Source of the DNA: Lithospermum erythrorhizon
Lineage: Eukaryota; Streptophyta; Magnoliopsida; Boraginales; Boraginaceae
Assembly: GCA_019722365.1 (NCBI GenBank)
Contig: JADFUC010000238.1
Span: 1-64,000, forward strand
Reading direction: 5' to 3'
Length of the DNA: 64,000 nt
The notes beneath the pieces are model-generated. The model was not told the DNA's origin, searched no databases, and saw only the letters and a list, made by a program, of their open reading frames with translations. Shown here piece by piece: positions 1 to 12,078 of the stretch (its first letter is position 1; the number at the start of each line of letters is the position of its first letter). The translations under genes were made by a program, and so were the position numbers.

Positions 1-1487
1 TTAGCCCCTATACTACGGTATAGCGCAAGTGGCGACTCTCTTTGGATTACTTTGGCCGTGTGCATTGTTGATGTGGCCTCTATAATACGGTATAGCGTAT
101 GTGTGTGCCTTATACTTTGCATAAGCGTGCCTTATACTTGTGTATAAGCGTGCCTTATACTTTGTGTATAAGCAGTGGGTTTGGCCTTATATCGCGGTAT
201 GCTAAGCGAGGTGATTGTTGATTTGTCCATTCCTGTAGACGGATCGGCATAAGCATTAGAGGATGGTATAACGGTGGGGATAATGGCAGATGTGGGAGGC
301 CTGGCGACTAGAGTTTTAGCCGCAGCTGGCCCTCGTGATTCCCATGACTTTATCCGATAACTCGCATACGTATTTGTATTCATTTGGACTACGATGACTA
401 TTCCTAATCTTGTCACAAAGCAAGCAACACTGTGATACGGTATACTCATCAACGCCCCTGTCAGACATGTCCACACATCCAAGGCCACCTGACCAAGGAG
501 TACTTGGGAATGAGAAATATTAGTATTTCAAATCATAAACCAAAGCCTGCCAACCATCTACGACGCCGATTTATCATCTGCCACACAAGTGTCTTGATTC
601 AAATGTGCTAGAATATAAGTACCGATCTAACTACCCACTGATACCATGGAGTGTAAATAAGTTCCGTATACTAAATGGCAAGAAATGCATATATTTGAAG
701 GTCTTCCGAGAACATTAGTTGTCATAGGAGGAGTATGATTGTAAAATGGGAGTAGTACTTTAAAAGTGAACTAAAGATAAGTATCGAGTCAGATATGCAT
801 GAGTTATGCAGGTTAAGATATGTTTAAGCATTATGGTTCGAGGTAGTATATTATATCGAATTCAGCTATACTCGTAAAGATAACAGATGCAGAAATACCC
901 TTGTAATTAAGGCGCACTGTGAGTAAGTTGTTGACGAGTGGGTTATTGTGTTAGTTAGAAAGTCAATAAGGAAAGTTTATTTTGTGGCGAGTAACCTATA
1001 AAATAATACTTCAGTATATAGTCTCTAAACAGTGAGAAATCTAAATTATTCTTATTCGCAAGCGATCAGTAGGCTAACTTTTGTGCTATTTATTTTCACT
1101 CAAATTTTTAAATGACTCTCATTTCTTTAATGACTACCGCTTCACGCCTGAAGGTCATGGACGACCGATATGCATCAGTCGAGTAAATGCTGCACTGCCA
1201 AGATGGCGATGGTAATTAAGACCTCAACAAATTAAGGTACTTTTTATCTTCTTGAAGTTTCATGGTATATAATTATTATTGACTCGAAGTTGTATAACAA
1301 ATGGTTTGATGTGTATTTATATTATGATTTTCAATGTCATGAAAATTATCGTTAGTTCACCCGACGGACGAGTTATATTGTTTTATTTATGATGTAAAAG
1401 AAGTCATTATTGTTATCCATCATGGCGACTGATAATACAGTTGGTGACGGTCCCAACTCGTGGGGCCCACCTCGACGGGTCGTTACA
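1..1487 (+). mobile_element. Ty3/Gypsy LTR, 3' part only (5' side outside window)
   Basis: The right end reads CGGGTCGTTACA at 1476-1487, the same end as the LTR at 15235-17262. Positions 5-210 carry short palindromic TATAC/GTATA units that match those in the LTRs near 16250 and 55930. No primer-binding site follows, so this is a solo LTR or the 3' LTR of an element lying to the left. The interior is AT-rich and I see no gene in it. The call is by similarity to the other LTR copies in the window; the start is not visible. Confidence 0.55.
5..210. repeat. Array of short palindromes (TATAC/GTATA units)
   Basis: At least six imperfect short inverted repeats occur in 200 bases, for example CTATACTACGGTATAG, CTATAATACGGTATAG and CTTATACTTGTGTATAAG. 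Each folds into a 6-8 bp stem with a 3-5 base loop and most are followed by CG. The arrangement matches the array at 55934-56246. Confidence 0.7.
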
Positions 1488-1779
1488 TACGACAGCTGCG
1501 AATTCACACTGGCCGAAGTCTGGGTGAGGAGAGTAAGCTAAAGAAGCTTGAACTCAGTATTACAACTTGACCAGTCAATTTGTATTGTTGGTAATGTTGT
1601 TGAAGAATATGCATTTATTAAGATAGATGTGTTTTGACACACTTTCAGCCAAGCTAAAACTCACACGACGATAACTCCTAAAGAATGTATTAACCGCCAT
1701 AAAAATCTAAGATAGTCTTTATATATATAAAAAACGAGGTTTTATTCTTGTTAATTTAACTAGTGGGGTTCACCACCGA

Positions 1780-2170
1780 GTATAAGTGGGTATTTGAGAA
1801 GAAACTAGACCTTATGGTAACGCCCACGCTTCGCGCAGTTTTGTGGGCAAAAGGCTTAAAAAACCTATTTTGCCTACATTGTATATATGACTATCGATAA
1901 TTTACCTATCGCCGATTCCATGGTCGAGAGATCGAATAAAATGAACATAAAGACTACTTGTGGCAACTTTCTCTCGGTTTATGATCCGATTGTTATCACC
2001 GCTTCTTCCGACTTTTACATAAATCCTAAAGGACCTAAGAGTTTATGCAAGCTTAAGGAATCCACGTGTGGATTTAAGCGAGCATCTCGGAGTTGATATC
2101 TTCTTCTGTGATTCAATTAAGTTTGGCTTCACGAGATCAAAGAAGAAACTGAACGATGCAAGGTTCAGTG
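1780..2170 (+). pseudogene. Ty1/Copia reverse-transcriptase remnant
   Basis: Translated pieces resemble conserved Copia RT blocks. KWVFEKKL near 1786-1812 precedes a damaged RLVAKGLK-like block at about 1840-1860. INPKGPKSLCKLKEST at about 2020-2065 matches the INPKHPHKVCKLKKS type region that precedes YGLKQA, seen here as GFKRAS. A following stretch (IKFGFTRSK, about 2115-2145) fits the next RT block. Frameshifts and stops separate the blocks, so it is inactive. The piece belongs to the plus strand. Confidence 0.6.
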
Positions 2171-3431
2171 GGAGCTAGTTCACTTACTTTCTAGAATAAG
2201 TTAAGCAATTGATTGAACAAGGTAGTTCTTGTCTTACAATTTAATTGTTAACTACATAACATGGATGCGTAATTCATTCATGTAATCATTTATTATTCCA
2301 CGGATGGTTGAAATAATAAATTCCAAGGCAAGTCTCATAGCTTCTCTGGTGGCGCAACTCCGCGAAGCGCCGATAAGAGAACCTCTTCAAATAGAGATAT
2401 CAAGAAATTGGAGTTTTTCGATACCGCAAATCATAAAAAGATATGTATATTTGTGTCCTATGAATTTGCTTATAACCATTGAAGTTTGTTTATTCTTTTG
2501 GACTCATGTGATATAACCATCTATGTTAGGTTTCAGTCACAGGTTTTGACTATGTCAAACGCCTTCCAAGCCGACTATAATCTGCATATGTTAGGTGACA
2601 CAATAAGTATATAAGGACGCTGATACACATGTGACTTGTCCATCCTTGGATATACAAGGTAGATCTTAGCCTCTCGGAGAGTCGTGACCTATCATACAAG
2701 ACTCGACATTATTACTAGTTTGAGTAAAGAAACTTGGGTGTTTACGATATTAATTTCTATGGTTACCATGACTGTAGATTGCGAGACAAAGAAATTAGGC
2801 AATCGGCCCAAGGACAAGCTGAGTGTTGGAAATCAATAGTTGGTTGGTTTAATTTATTATGCCCATCGCCATTTATGTCGTAACAATTCATTTACTAGGT
2901 GAATTAAATGTGATTATATAAACGAACGCTCAACTATAGTAGTAATTGTAATTACTAGTCGGGTTCTAACGATAATACCAAGGTTATGTCGATTGTTAGA
3001 TTCCATGCATAATCAAGTATAATAAATACAATGGTCTATTATATTATTATACGATCAAGTATTATATGAGCCTAAGTCACACATACAAGGACGCTGGAAG
3101 TTATATTTCATGTATGAAATTAAATTGCACTTGCTAATTCGGGAAGTTGATTGTAATAAGCGGCATTCCCATCGATAATTACATTACACTAGTAATGTAA
3201 ATAAATGGATGAGCTTCAATTAATCGACTCCCTGCATCAATTAATTAACTTTTTAATCAACTCGCCGATTAAACTTGATAAGATTAATTAACGAGTCAGT
3301 TGTCTTAACAAGTTTATTTAATTGACTTGTTAAGTCAATTAAATGTTAATGAGTTGTTTATTTAATTGGGTTGATAGGACTAATTAAATAACGGGATTTT
3401 GCTTAACAAGTCAGATCTAGTTAACGGGTTA
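2171..3431. other. AT-rich repeat-derived DNA, no gene seen
   Basis: No convincing coding region. The TGTTGGAAATC at about 2824 follows a short purine-rich stretch and could be the start of a 3' Copia LTR belonging to the RT remnant upstream, but I could not find the matching LTR. From 3210 to 3420 the DNA is built of repeated TTAATTAA, GAGTC and AACAAGT motifs. Confidence 0.3.
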
Positions 3432-5998
3432 TGTAATAACTGCTCCTTACCACATTAAATTATCGGGCATACCCGCCTCGGTATATCTCGTGTGAAATTA
3501 AAAATTTCGAAGTTGAGTAGTGGAGAATACAACAAAATCGGTTGGTTGGTGGTACATTTCGGCGGTGGGACCCGAGATAGTATAAATAATTTCGGAATAA
3601 AATCGATATACCGAGACTAGTATTATATGAGTAGTAGTTTGTGTCATGAGAAATTTTACATTTGGAATCGGTTTCATTGAGATTTAAGTACGGAAAGTGG
3701 AGATATAAACCGAACCAAACGGGACTTAAGACATCCCTTAAATATCTTATCATCTACATCATTATCCAAAAACCCAAGGCCCAACTCCTTCCCTCCTGCC
3801 GACGTACGTGAGTCTCTTCTCCCCCCTTTTCATTTTTTTTTTCACTTTTCTCCCTCAATCTTGCAACGGTTTTGATGTTTTAGTATTGATTCTCTCAACA
3901 TTCCGCCGCTCCGAGGTAAAGAAGTACGTGACCTTTTTGAAGTTTTATCACATGTTGAACTCCGGTTGACTTTAGTTGACTTTTTTCTATTTTGGCTTAA
4001 AATTGCAATAATAAGTTCTTAGATTTTGAATTATTGTTTTAGAGTTAACTGGAAGATTGTCGAGTATTTCAATGATTATGGAAGGTTTGACTTTGCTGAC
4101 TTCTACACTTCGATCGGTAATGGTAGAGAATTATCATCTGCCAGAATTATGTGGTTAGAAGTTATAATAATCGATTTTGGGTTGAAATATGTTGGATGTA
4201 GTTGAAGTTAACTTTTGTTGACTTTTTCAGAAAAATATGGAATTTGTAAAAAGTGTGTCAAGGGAGTTTAATATAGTTGTTTTGGAGTATAGGTTGTGAT
4301 TTTAAAGTGGTTATAAGAGATTATGTTGGATTTGATTTGGGGTAAGTTGAGTAGTATTTGGACTTTGAAATAAAGGTTGTTAATAATGGGTGAATTAGGT
4401 TGAGGAAATCGATTGTTCGATTGATTAGAATGTGATTTAAAGTGTTATTGTTGGGGTAATAAAGTGATGACCGAATATTGGGAGTTGTGAAGTTGGTAAT
4501 TAGAATGTAGTTACGTTGGAATTTTAGAAGTGTATACTAAAGTTGGGAATAGGATGATTACTAAAAAGTTAATTTGAATTGTGAAATGTGGTATAACACT
4601 CGGGGTTTAATAGATGTTAAGAGAGATTATTCTACGGAAATGTGTTATATCAATTTCTTTTGAATAGAGCGAGCCCGACCTAACACGTGGACTAATGTGA
4701 GTTATCATTATTGATTTTGGCTCGAGGCGAGTACAAATCTCACGATGGAACCTTCATATATTATGTTTGTATATTTTGCATGTGTTTTGACACGGGACTC
4801 ATGATACGTGTATTGAGTTATTATGATCCATGTTGGTGAGATAGTTGTGTTTATGATTTATATTATGAGATAGTTGTGATTATGATTCATGTTATAAGAT
4901 TATGGTGGCTATCATGTTATACCACGCAAGGATGCACAGATTGGGTCATGCCAAGGTCAAGGTCAGGTGTAACTGTGTGCTTTTATTTTTGATTGTTTTG
5001 ATATATATTTAGAGCAAGGTGACCCCGACCGGGAGGTTTGGTGTGGTATGCATATTGAGTGGGTAGCCCCGTGGATTCGAGGCTCAGTATATGCATATTT
5101 GTGGGGGTAAATTTCTGGCCGGAGTGGGGACTGGTGTGAGACCTCATCTCGATTATTTGTAGGTGGATTCTCCTTTGTTTGTTATTTATGGAGGTGGATT
5201 CTCATTTGTGTATTGTTTTAAGCGAGGCGGATTCCTCATTTGTTTATTGTTTGTGAGTGGATTCCTCATTTATTTACTATTTGTGCAGGTGGATTTCTTA
5301 TCCGATTATTTGTGAGTAGATTCTCATTTGATTATCTTCGTGTGTCGTAGATAGTTTTCCTTAAATGAATACGCATTATTGATAGTTATAAGCTCATGTG
5401 TATAGTATCATGTGACATCGCATGAGAGGATTCTAAGTGATTTGTGACGTTATTCATCATGGTAAAATAAGTTAATGATATGCATATGTGATACATATAT
5501 AAGCATGATTATATGTGATTGACAAATCGGTGGTATTTGTATTCACCAGGCCGATTCTATCCTCTATGGCGGCTTATACCTAGGTTTCTAGGGGTTGATC
5601 GCCGAGGCTGACAAGTGAGCCTGGGCCGACAGTCGCGATTAAAAGATCGAAGAAAAGCGGTAGTGGCATAGAAGATCCTTAATGCCTTTCTTCTGTTATG
5701 TTTTCCAAATTTTCAGAGACTTGTATTTTGAGGGGGTCAGACCATACTACGAATATGTTGTATTGGTGGAGATTATGCAAAGTGATTGTATGGTTGTATT
5801 ATTCAGTTGACGTATGTTTTGTTGGTGATACATTTTTTTGGCGTGACGGTTATAGTTCACCACGATGGACAAAAGTGTATTATTATTATTAATGTCAAAT
5901 GAGATCTTTTTATGTTGTCATCCATCGATCGGGCAGACTCGTGTATAGATTGCTGATGACCTTAACTCGTGGCGGCCGACTCCGGGCGGTTGTTGGCA
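3432..5998 (+). mobile_element. Solo Ty3/Gypsy LTR with perfect 5-bp target duplication
   Basis: The left end is TGTAATAACTGC and the right end TTGTTGGCA. It is flanked by GGTTA at 3427-3431 and again at 5999-6003, a perfect 5-bp target-site duplication. Internal blocks align with the LTRs at 15235 and 54366: TTGGAATCGGTTTC near 3661, a GAGGTAAAGAAGT block near 3912, repeated GTTGACTTT motifs, and CACGATGGA near 5861. No PBS or pol follows, so the element has been reduced to one LTR by LTR-LTR recombination. A TATAAATA at about 3579-3586 may be its promoter TATA box. Length about 2.57 kb. Confidence 0.85.
5150..5340 (+). repeat. Tandem repeat inside the solo LTR
   Basis: About six units of roughly 30-38 bases share the core GTGGATTCTCATTTGTTTATT, with variation between copies. 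The array occupies a similar part of the LTR to the TATAC hairpin array of the copy at 54366-57101 but is unrelated in sequence. Confidence 0.7.
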
Positions 5999-6003
5999 GG
6001 TTA

Positions 6004-6400
6004 GGTTTTGTTTATCAAATCTCTATAAATATGAGGCTTTACATAACAAAATATTAAGCAACAAAGCCTCAAAAATCCTAGTCTCCCTCATGAGAATTTC
6101 GGCCTCTTCCTTCTCCATGGAAGAGCCGAATTGTTCCATGAAATAAATCAAGACTTTGATTTATTCTCTTCATTCAATTAATATCCAGTTCTAGCAAATT
6201 CAAGTGTGGGATTTAACCCCTCCTGGTGTGGACTAACAAAAGACACTACCAATTGAAATGCTCATGGATTTGGATTGCTGTTCTAGGCTTCCGGAAAGAA
6301 TTGTTGGCTGAAGTCTTCTGGCCACGCAGCTGGGTGGTTGCTCTTTGCTATTAATATAAATTAAAGTGATCCTATTTATATGCATATATTTGATTTTATT
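6004..6400 (+). other. Repeat-like DNA with a TATA box, no gene seen
   Basis: CTCTATAAATATGAGG at about 6022 looks like a core promoter and is followed by an AAG- and CTC-rich leader. This could be the continuation of a retrotransposon LTR into which the solo Gypsy LTR inserted, since the GGTTA duplication places both flanks in one earlier sequence. No open reading frame of note. Confidence 0.3.
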
Positions 6401-6409
6401 CCAAATTAT

Positions 6410-6935
6410 GCATATAAATTCATCACTTCCCCATTAACAAACCATTCAACTTCCCCCACAACAAACCTCCCCATCCATGTCTATGCCGTAATAAATTATA
6501 TTCTATATTTATTAATTACAAAAAAGATTTAAACTTTGAGAAAGAGGAGCACAAAAAGCTTCATTCTTTAACAAAAAAGTGGCAAAATAAGGGCAAAAAA
6601 AAATTCAAACTTCAATAAATAGGGGCAAAAAAGATTCACACTTTAACAAATAGGGGCAAAAAAGCTTCAAAATGTAGAAAAAAGGGGTAAAATTTTCAGT
6701 AATTCAACCTAAAGGGCAGAGAGGAAAATGGAAAAAGTTTGAACTTTACTCAATTCAGTATTGAAATCTGAACATATTCTGGTTGATTTGGATGAAATCT
6801 TACTGTTAGATTAAGTTTAGAGGTTGATTCGTTTATTGTTTTGTTGGTTTTGGGAGTGTAGGGAGGGGGGTTTAGGTGGTTTGTTAATGGGGGGTGATGG
6901 ATATTGGTGTGGTTGGGGGAGAGTTGTGAGCATAT
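6410..6935. repeat. Foldback (long inverted repeat) element
   Basis: The left arm (about 6420-6480) has C-rich blocks such as CCCCATTAACAAACCA. The right arm (about 6835-6915) has the complementary TGGTTTGTTAATGGGG, followed by CCATCC/GGATGG-type matches. The arms enclose a minisatellite. This looks like a non-autonomous foldback or MULE-like MITE; the exact ends and target duplication are not resolved. Confidence 0.55.
6521..6700 (+). repeat. Minisatellite, about 32-bp units x5
   Basis: Units of the form AATAGGGGCAAAAAAGCTTC followed by an AAACTTTAAC-like stretch repeat about five times with divergence. The array lies in the loop region of the foldback element. Confidence 0.7.
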
Positions 6936-8160
6936 TTTAATTTTAGTTTTATTTATTTTTTTAAGTATTATTAAAGAAGTCCAACTGTAATGTTATTTCA
7001 AAATGATTCCTGAAACTCTAATATATATGTAATTCCTATTTTATCTTTGCGTTAAATAAGTTTTCATCAATTGTATTATTAAAAAAGTATTTTTAGAGGG
7101 CAATTTGACAAGATGATATGATTGTGGGCAACAAGAAGATTCAACGATACATGATCAATCTATCAACATTTACGAAAGCTAAGAAGAGTTACCATTATTA
7201 GTATATTAGCACTTGAGCAAAATCCCGCTTTAGGGGCAACAAAAATTTATGCCTTAGTTTAAAAACGTATTGAGTAATACATACTCTCTCCGTTTCAATT
7301 TAATTGATCATTTAGCAAAAACTTATTGTTTTATTATAATTGATGGTTATTTTATCAATGCAACTTTTGAATTAGAGGTAAAAATATATTCTTTGTCTCC
7401 AAATATTATTATTTTCATTGGTTAATGTTTTTCCCTCTTTTTAAAATTAATAGAACTAATTATTATATTAATGAAGTATTTTGAGTTAGACGATTAAATC
7501 TGAAATGCAAGTGAGAAGTCTGTGAGTGAACTCAAAAGTTCGATTCGATTCGTGATTATTCGGTTCGAATAGTTCGGCTCTGCCCGGTTCGGGAGAAGCA
7601 CAAATATGAAAACCAACCTTAAATCCAAGGTTCGAAGGACCGACCAACCGCTAAATAGTCGATCCGCTACATTTGATCCTATTATCACTTGGGATATTTA
7701 CGTAAACCTATGTTGAAAACCTCATTAAAATACAAATTTATCATCATCTATCTCATTTTCTTCCTATTTCATCTACTCTCATCCATTCGATTCGGTCACT
7801 CGTAAAGGTGTTCAAACGTTTACTCAAACGGTTCATCTCGATTCGCAGTTCCGCTTCGATTCGGCGGTTCAAACGTATACTCATACATTAAATTTTAAGA
7901 TTCGACACTTCAAACGTGTTCGAACCTAAAGTTCGACACACTTTCAAACGCATACCAAACGCACAAAGAAAAGTTCTAGAGGCCTTATCTGCTTACGCTC
8001 TGTGGTGCACTGTTAATTAAATGGATAATAACCTAGAGGGTCAATTATGTTATAGGCTTTCTACCAAGTGATACACCTCACCAAAAAAATTGAGAGAAAG
8101 AGGAAAAAGGGTATTTTCAGGTGATATCTTCAGTTTCTCATTGATAAAGACACTATATAT
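6936..8160. other. Intergenic DNA with MITE traces
   Basis: TACTCTCTCCGTTTCAATTTAATTG near 7279 is the typical left end of a Stowaway-like MITE; no matching right end was found. From 7490 to 7990 the DNA is rich in TTCGATTCG, GGTTCGAA and TTCAAACG motifs, including several loose TTCAAACG repeats at 7800-7970. Short reading frames here look incidental. Confidence 0.4.
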
Positions 8161-8165
8161 TCACA

Positions 8166-8173
8166 TATAAATA
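8166..8173 (+). promoter_or_regulatory. Candidate TATA box of the PHP gene
   Basis: TATAAATA lies 133 bases upstream of the first ATG of the PHP-domain gene. With a start site about 30 bases downstream it would leave a 5' leader of about 100 bases, a normal plant arrangement. Position and consensus are the only support. Confidence 0.45.
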
Positions 8174-8305
8174 TGCCCACCCCCCTACACCTCTCAGGCT
8201 CTGACCTAGTACAAAATCCTCTACACCTTTTATACTCAAAACCCCTTTAATTTCAATAATTTTATACCCCAAATAAATTCAAGATTAAGGAAATTTTGAC
8301 ACTAA

Positions 8306-11300
8306 ATGATGGGTGAGGATCAAGAAAGTTTAAAGGAACAAATACCAAGGGAAATAAATGAGAATATTAATAGGGATAACAAGAAAAAGAAGAAGAAGAA
8401 AAGAGGTGGGAGTAAAAGAAAGATGACTGCTGAACAAAGTGTGGCTTATAAGTATGTGAAGGAATGGGTTTATTTGGAAAAACATCAAGAATCTGTTGAA
8501 GAGAGTGATGATGATGATGATTTTGCTTCTGGGCTTATTGGGTATAATCAACCTAAAGAAAGATTGGTTTTTGATTTGCATTCACATTCTACTCATAGTG
8601 ATGGATATTTGACCCCTTCTAAGCTTCTTGAAAGAGCTCATCAAAATGGGGTAATGGATTATTATTCACAATTTTATCTATATGTCCATGTATGTGTGTG
8701 GTCAGTGGGGGAACCAGCATTTTGCAGAAGGGCGGATAACTTAATATCATACCAACAAGAAAAAAATATAAAAATTTAAGGGGCAAACAGCATAATTTTT
8801 GAAAGAATGAATATGGTTTTTGGAAAAAGCTAAATAGAATTATATTTCAAATGGGGGCAATCTGTTCTAAGCCCTCTCCACCGTGTGTGTGGTTATCATG
8901 AGCTGGTGTTTTTTCTATGATCAGCTTCCTATGGGTATTGTATTTGTTGGGTTTGTAAAAAGATTGTATTTTGTGTAAATAGTTGAATTTTGTATTTTTT
9001 GGGTTTTTGGTGTTTAAATTTATGTGATTTTATTGTTCAATAATATTATTGGAGGGTGATAGAGTGAGATTTTTGTAAGAGCTTTTTTGGAAGCTTATCA
9101 AAATGGACTAATGGCTTATAATCATAATTTTTTTCTATATGTCAATATATATGTGTTTGTGATTGATTATATGTTGCTGCTTTTTAAGCTATGTGAAGCT
9201 TACTATGGCTATTATATTTGTTGGGTTTGTAAAAAGATGGAATTTTGAGTAAGTGATTGAATTCTGTATTTTTTGAGTTGATAGTGTTTACATTTCTATG
9301 CTTCTTTGGAGACGTGAATAAGCAAAAAGCACATGGTACTTGTAAGTTACCCAAAAATAGCTAATCCAAACACCTAATTATGTTTGTTTATGTATTATCT
9401 TGTAGTTCCTAGAGAGTTCTATTCTTAAAAGTCAAATACTTTTTTTTTGAAAGATTTAGCTAATGATGCATAACACACACTAGTAAGTAGTAGCTGGATC
9501 AAGTTTCCTTGATTCTGAGTGCAGTAAATAGTATCACTGGGAAAAATAGTTATATAAACTTTTGGACTATACTATTTGCAGAACTCAAATTGGTTTATTT
9601 GCTCCTCATTGGTTGAGGGGTGATATTAATGTTATTTTTCTGGAAAATGCATTTTTTTAGTATCTGATTAAAAGAATCTTTGTACAGTTTGCTTCGACCT
9701 GATATCCATTATCAAATGGCTCTAACCATATACATATCATTCTTTATCAAATCTGTAGGGGTGCATGTTAAGGCTTTTTCTCTTTTACTATCTAACTAAT
9801 ATAAACTCCAGGCTGAAAACTTGTAACCATGTTTTCTTTTTCTTTCATAAAGTTCTAAGACAGCCAATCACAACATCTTTCGAGTTGACACGTGGACCAT
9901 ATTAGAGATATATGTATCCTCGGCATGGATATGACTCAAAGTTTTCAGAGAAAGAATGTTTCTAATTTGCTGTATAATTCCACCTAAAATTTTCATCAAA
10001 CCTGAGTAATTGGATTGATAATATGGAAACCATTAATGCTTTTCATCAGACTGGTTCAAAGGTGTTACAAAATGGCTCATCGTTTTCATTTGAACTCAGG
10101 ATATCTTTGAGTTAGGAAACAATAGTGTTTCTGTCTTGAGATGTGAATACGTGGACTGAAAGTTCTTACGCATTAGCTGATTATTACGACTAAATGTTTC
10201 AGTTATTTTCAAGTAGGTGAATACTACCCGTACTGGAATTGAGTATTGACATGTTCTGAACAGGTGAAAGTTCTTGCGCTTACCGATCATGATACACTGT
10301 CTGGCATCCCAGAAGCACTAGATGTGGCTCAAAGATATGGTATCAAGATTATTCCAGGCGTCGAAATTAGCACTGCTTTCTTTCCTAGGTTGTTGTTTAT
10401 TGGTGATTCTTTTATGTATATATATATTTTTTACATTACACAAAACTCGATGATGATGGAGATCTATTTCTGGGGGATGATAACTTATAATGTAATTGTA
10501 ATATAATTAAATCAATCGATCATCATTTGATGATTTCTTTTTCTACTTGCTATTAGTTTCCACCTTTTTCTGTTTTTTCTCTTTTCTCTGATAAGGTCTT
10601 TTGTTAATTGTCTATCAATTTGGGCAGAGGAGCCTCAGGACCAGAAGAACCAGTTCATATTCTTGCCTATTATAGCAGCTGTGGACCCATGAGATATGAG
10701 AAGCTGGACAAGTGCTTAAGTAATATCCGGGATGGCCGTTTTCTTCGTGCAAAAGAAATGATTTCCAAATTGAACAAACTCAAGTTACCTCTCAAGTGGG
10801 AACAAGTTGCCAAAGTTGCTGGAAAAGGGGTTGCCCCAGGGAGATTGCATGTTGCTCGTGCCATGGTGGAAGCAGGCCACGTGGAAAATCTGAAGCAGGC
10901 TTTTGCCCGGTACCTCTATGATGGTGGACCTGCATATTCTACGTAATCATTGACACTTGATTGAGTTTCTTATAAGTGTGAGTCATAAAATATCGATGAA
11001 AGTAACTTATTTTATTTTTGGTCCAGTGGTAGTGAACCAATTGCAGAGGAAGCAGTGCAACTAATACGTGAAACTGGGGGAGTTGCTGTATTGGCACATC
11101 CCTGGGCCTTGAAAGATCCAGTTGCTGTTGTCAGAAGATTGAAAGAAGCAGGACTTCATGGCATAGAGACTTATAGGAGTGATGGGAAACTAGAAGGTAA
11201 AACGAGGAGTACATTGCATATTAAGTTGAGATAAAAATTGCATTACGCAATTGATATAGATTATCGTCTTAGACTCTCGGTAAAAGGATTATCATGTTGC

Positions 11301-12078
11301 CTCATGTAATCCTTATGGTTTCCTAGTGACTTTTAAGATTGCATTGCACCATTGATATAGATTATTGTCTTAAACTCTCGGTAGAGGATTATGATCTTGC
11401 ATCATGAAATCCTTATGGTTTTTTAGTGCCGTTTAAGATGTTAAATCTAGTACTTTGATCAGATTCCTCAAATGAGGTGGAGACCAGTCTAGATTACACA
11501 TTTGCATTACATTTTAGATAACAATGAAGGTGTCGCCTGAAAATATGCCAAAATGAAATACCAGAAATGATTTATACTTTCAAGTTCCTTTTAGGGCTTC
11601 TGAACCATTTATTTGTGATGTGATTAGAAATACAACCGAGCTCCTTTATTAAGTAATCTCCTTTATGGCATTACACTGTGCAGTGTATAGTGACTTGGCC
11701 GATAAGTTTGGCCTTCTGAAGCTTGGAGGGTCGGATTATCATGCCAGAGGTGGTCAACACGAATCGGATCTTGGAAGTGTGAGTCTCCCGATGGTGACTG
11801 TTCGGGCATTCCTTGCTGTGGCCAGACCAATTTGGCGCAATGCCATTAGAGACCTTGTCGAGAATTGTCTCGAAGATCCTTCAGAAGTGAACTTACAAAT
11901 TATAATGAAGTTCAGTAACACGAAGATGCCTAAATGTCTCCCGCCATTCGATTGTGGCACTCAGGATTTAATCCAACATGTTCTCTCCACGAAGTTGACG
12001 AATGAAGAAAGGAAAAGCGTGGAGTTCGACACAATCAGGTCCAAGCTTTCACAAGTTTTGGTCAATCAAGTAGGTTAG
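8306..12078 (+). CDS. PHP-domain phosphoesterase (TrpH/RNase AM-like), 5 exons, 449 aa
   Basis: Exons 8306-8650, 10264-10388, 10628-10942, 11027-11196 and 11684-12078 join through GT-AG introns with matching phases to give an uninterrupted 449-residue protein. The metal-binding motifs of the PHP (polymerase and histidinol phosphatase) superfamily are all present: HSHSTHSDG (92-100), DHD (123-125), PGVEIST (146-152, Glu149), AHPW (285-288) and GGSDYH (333-338). The nearest family by pattern is the plant homologue of bacterial TrpH/YciV (RNase AM), enzymes that hydrolyse 3',5'-nucleoside bisphosphates or trim RNA 5' ends. I recall Arabidopsis At2g13840 as the counterpart. The N-terminus has a lysine-rich tract (residues 26-39) that could be a nuclear or nucleolar signal, and an acidic run at 68-72; no transit peptide is obvious. 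Two ATG codons are adjacent (8306 and 8309); the first is used. The substrate in plants is inferred. Confidence 0.9.
8703..8885. mobile_element. hAT-type MITE in intron 1 of the PHP gene
   Basis: The left end CAGTGGGGGAACCAG resembles the CAGTGGCGGAGCCAG ends of plant hAT MITEs, and the right end CTCTCCACCGTG is an imperfect inverted copy. It is flanked by an 8-bp direct repeat TGTGTGGT (8695-8702 and 8886-8893), the size expected for hAT, though the flank is TG-rich. It inserted 52 bases after the exon 1 donor site. Confidence 0.65.
9079..9300 (+). repeat. Tandem duplicate of the exon 1 end and start of intron 1
   Basis: This stretch aligns with 8620-9025 once the MITE is removed. Shared blocks are AAGCTTNTTGAAAGAGCT-like coding DNA, TCAAAATGG, TCTATATGTC, and TATTTGTTGGGTTTGTAAAA. 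The second copy carries the last part of exon 1, but the donor GTAATGG has become CTAATGG, so the copy cannot splice there and lies inside intron 1. Confidence 0.65.

Noticed and set aside
132..488. 118-codon minus-strand frame at the window start
   Set aside because: It lies in the LTR palindrome array and adjoining LTR DNA; no domain.
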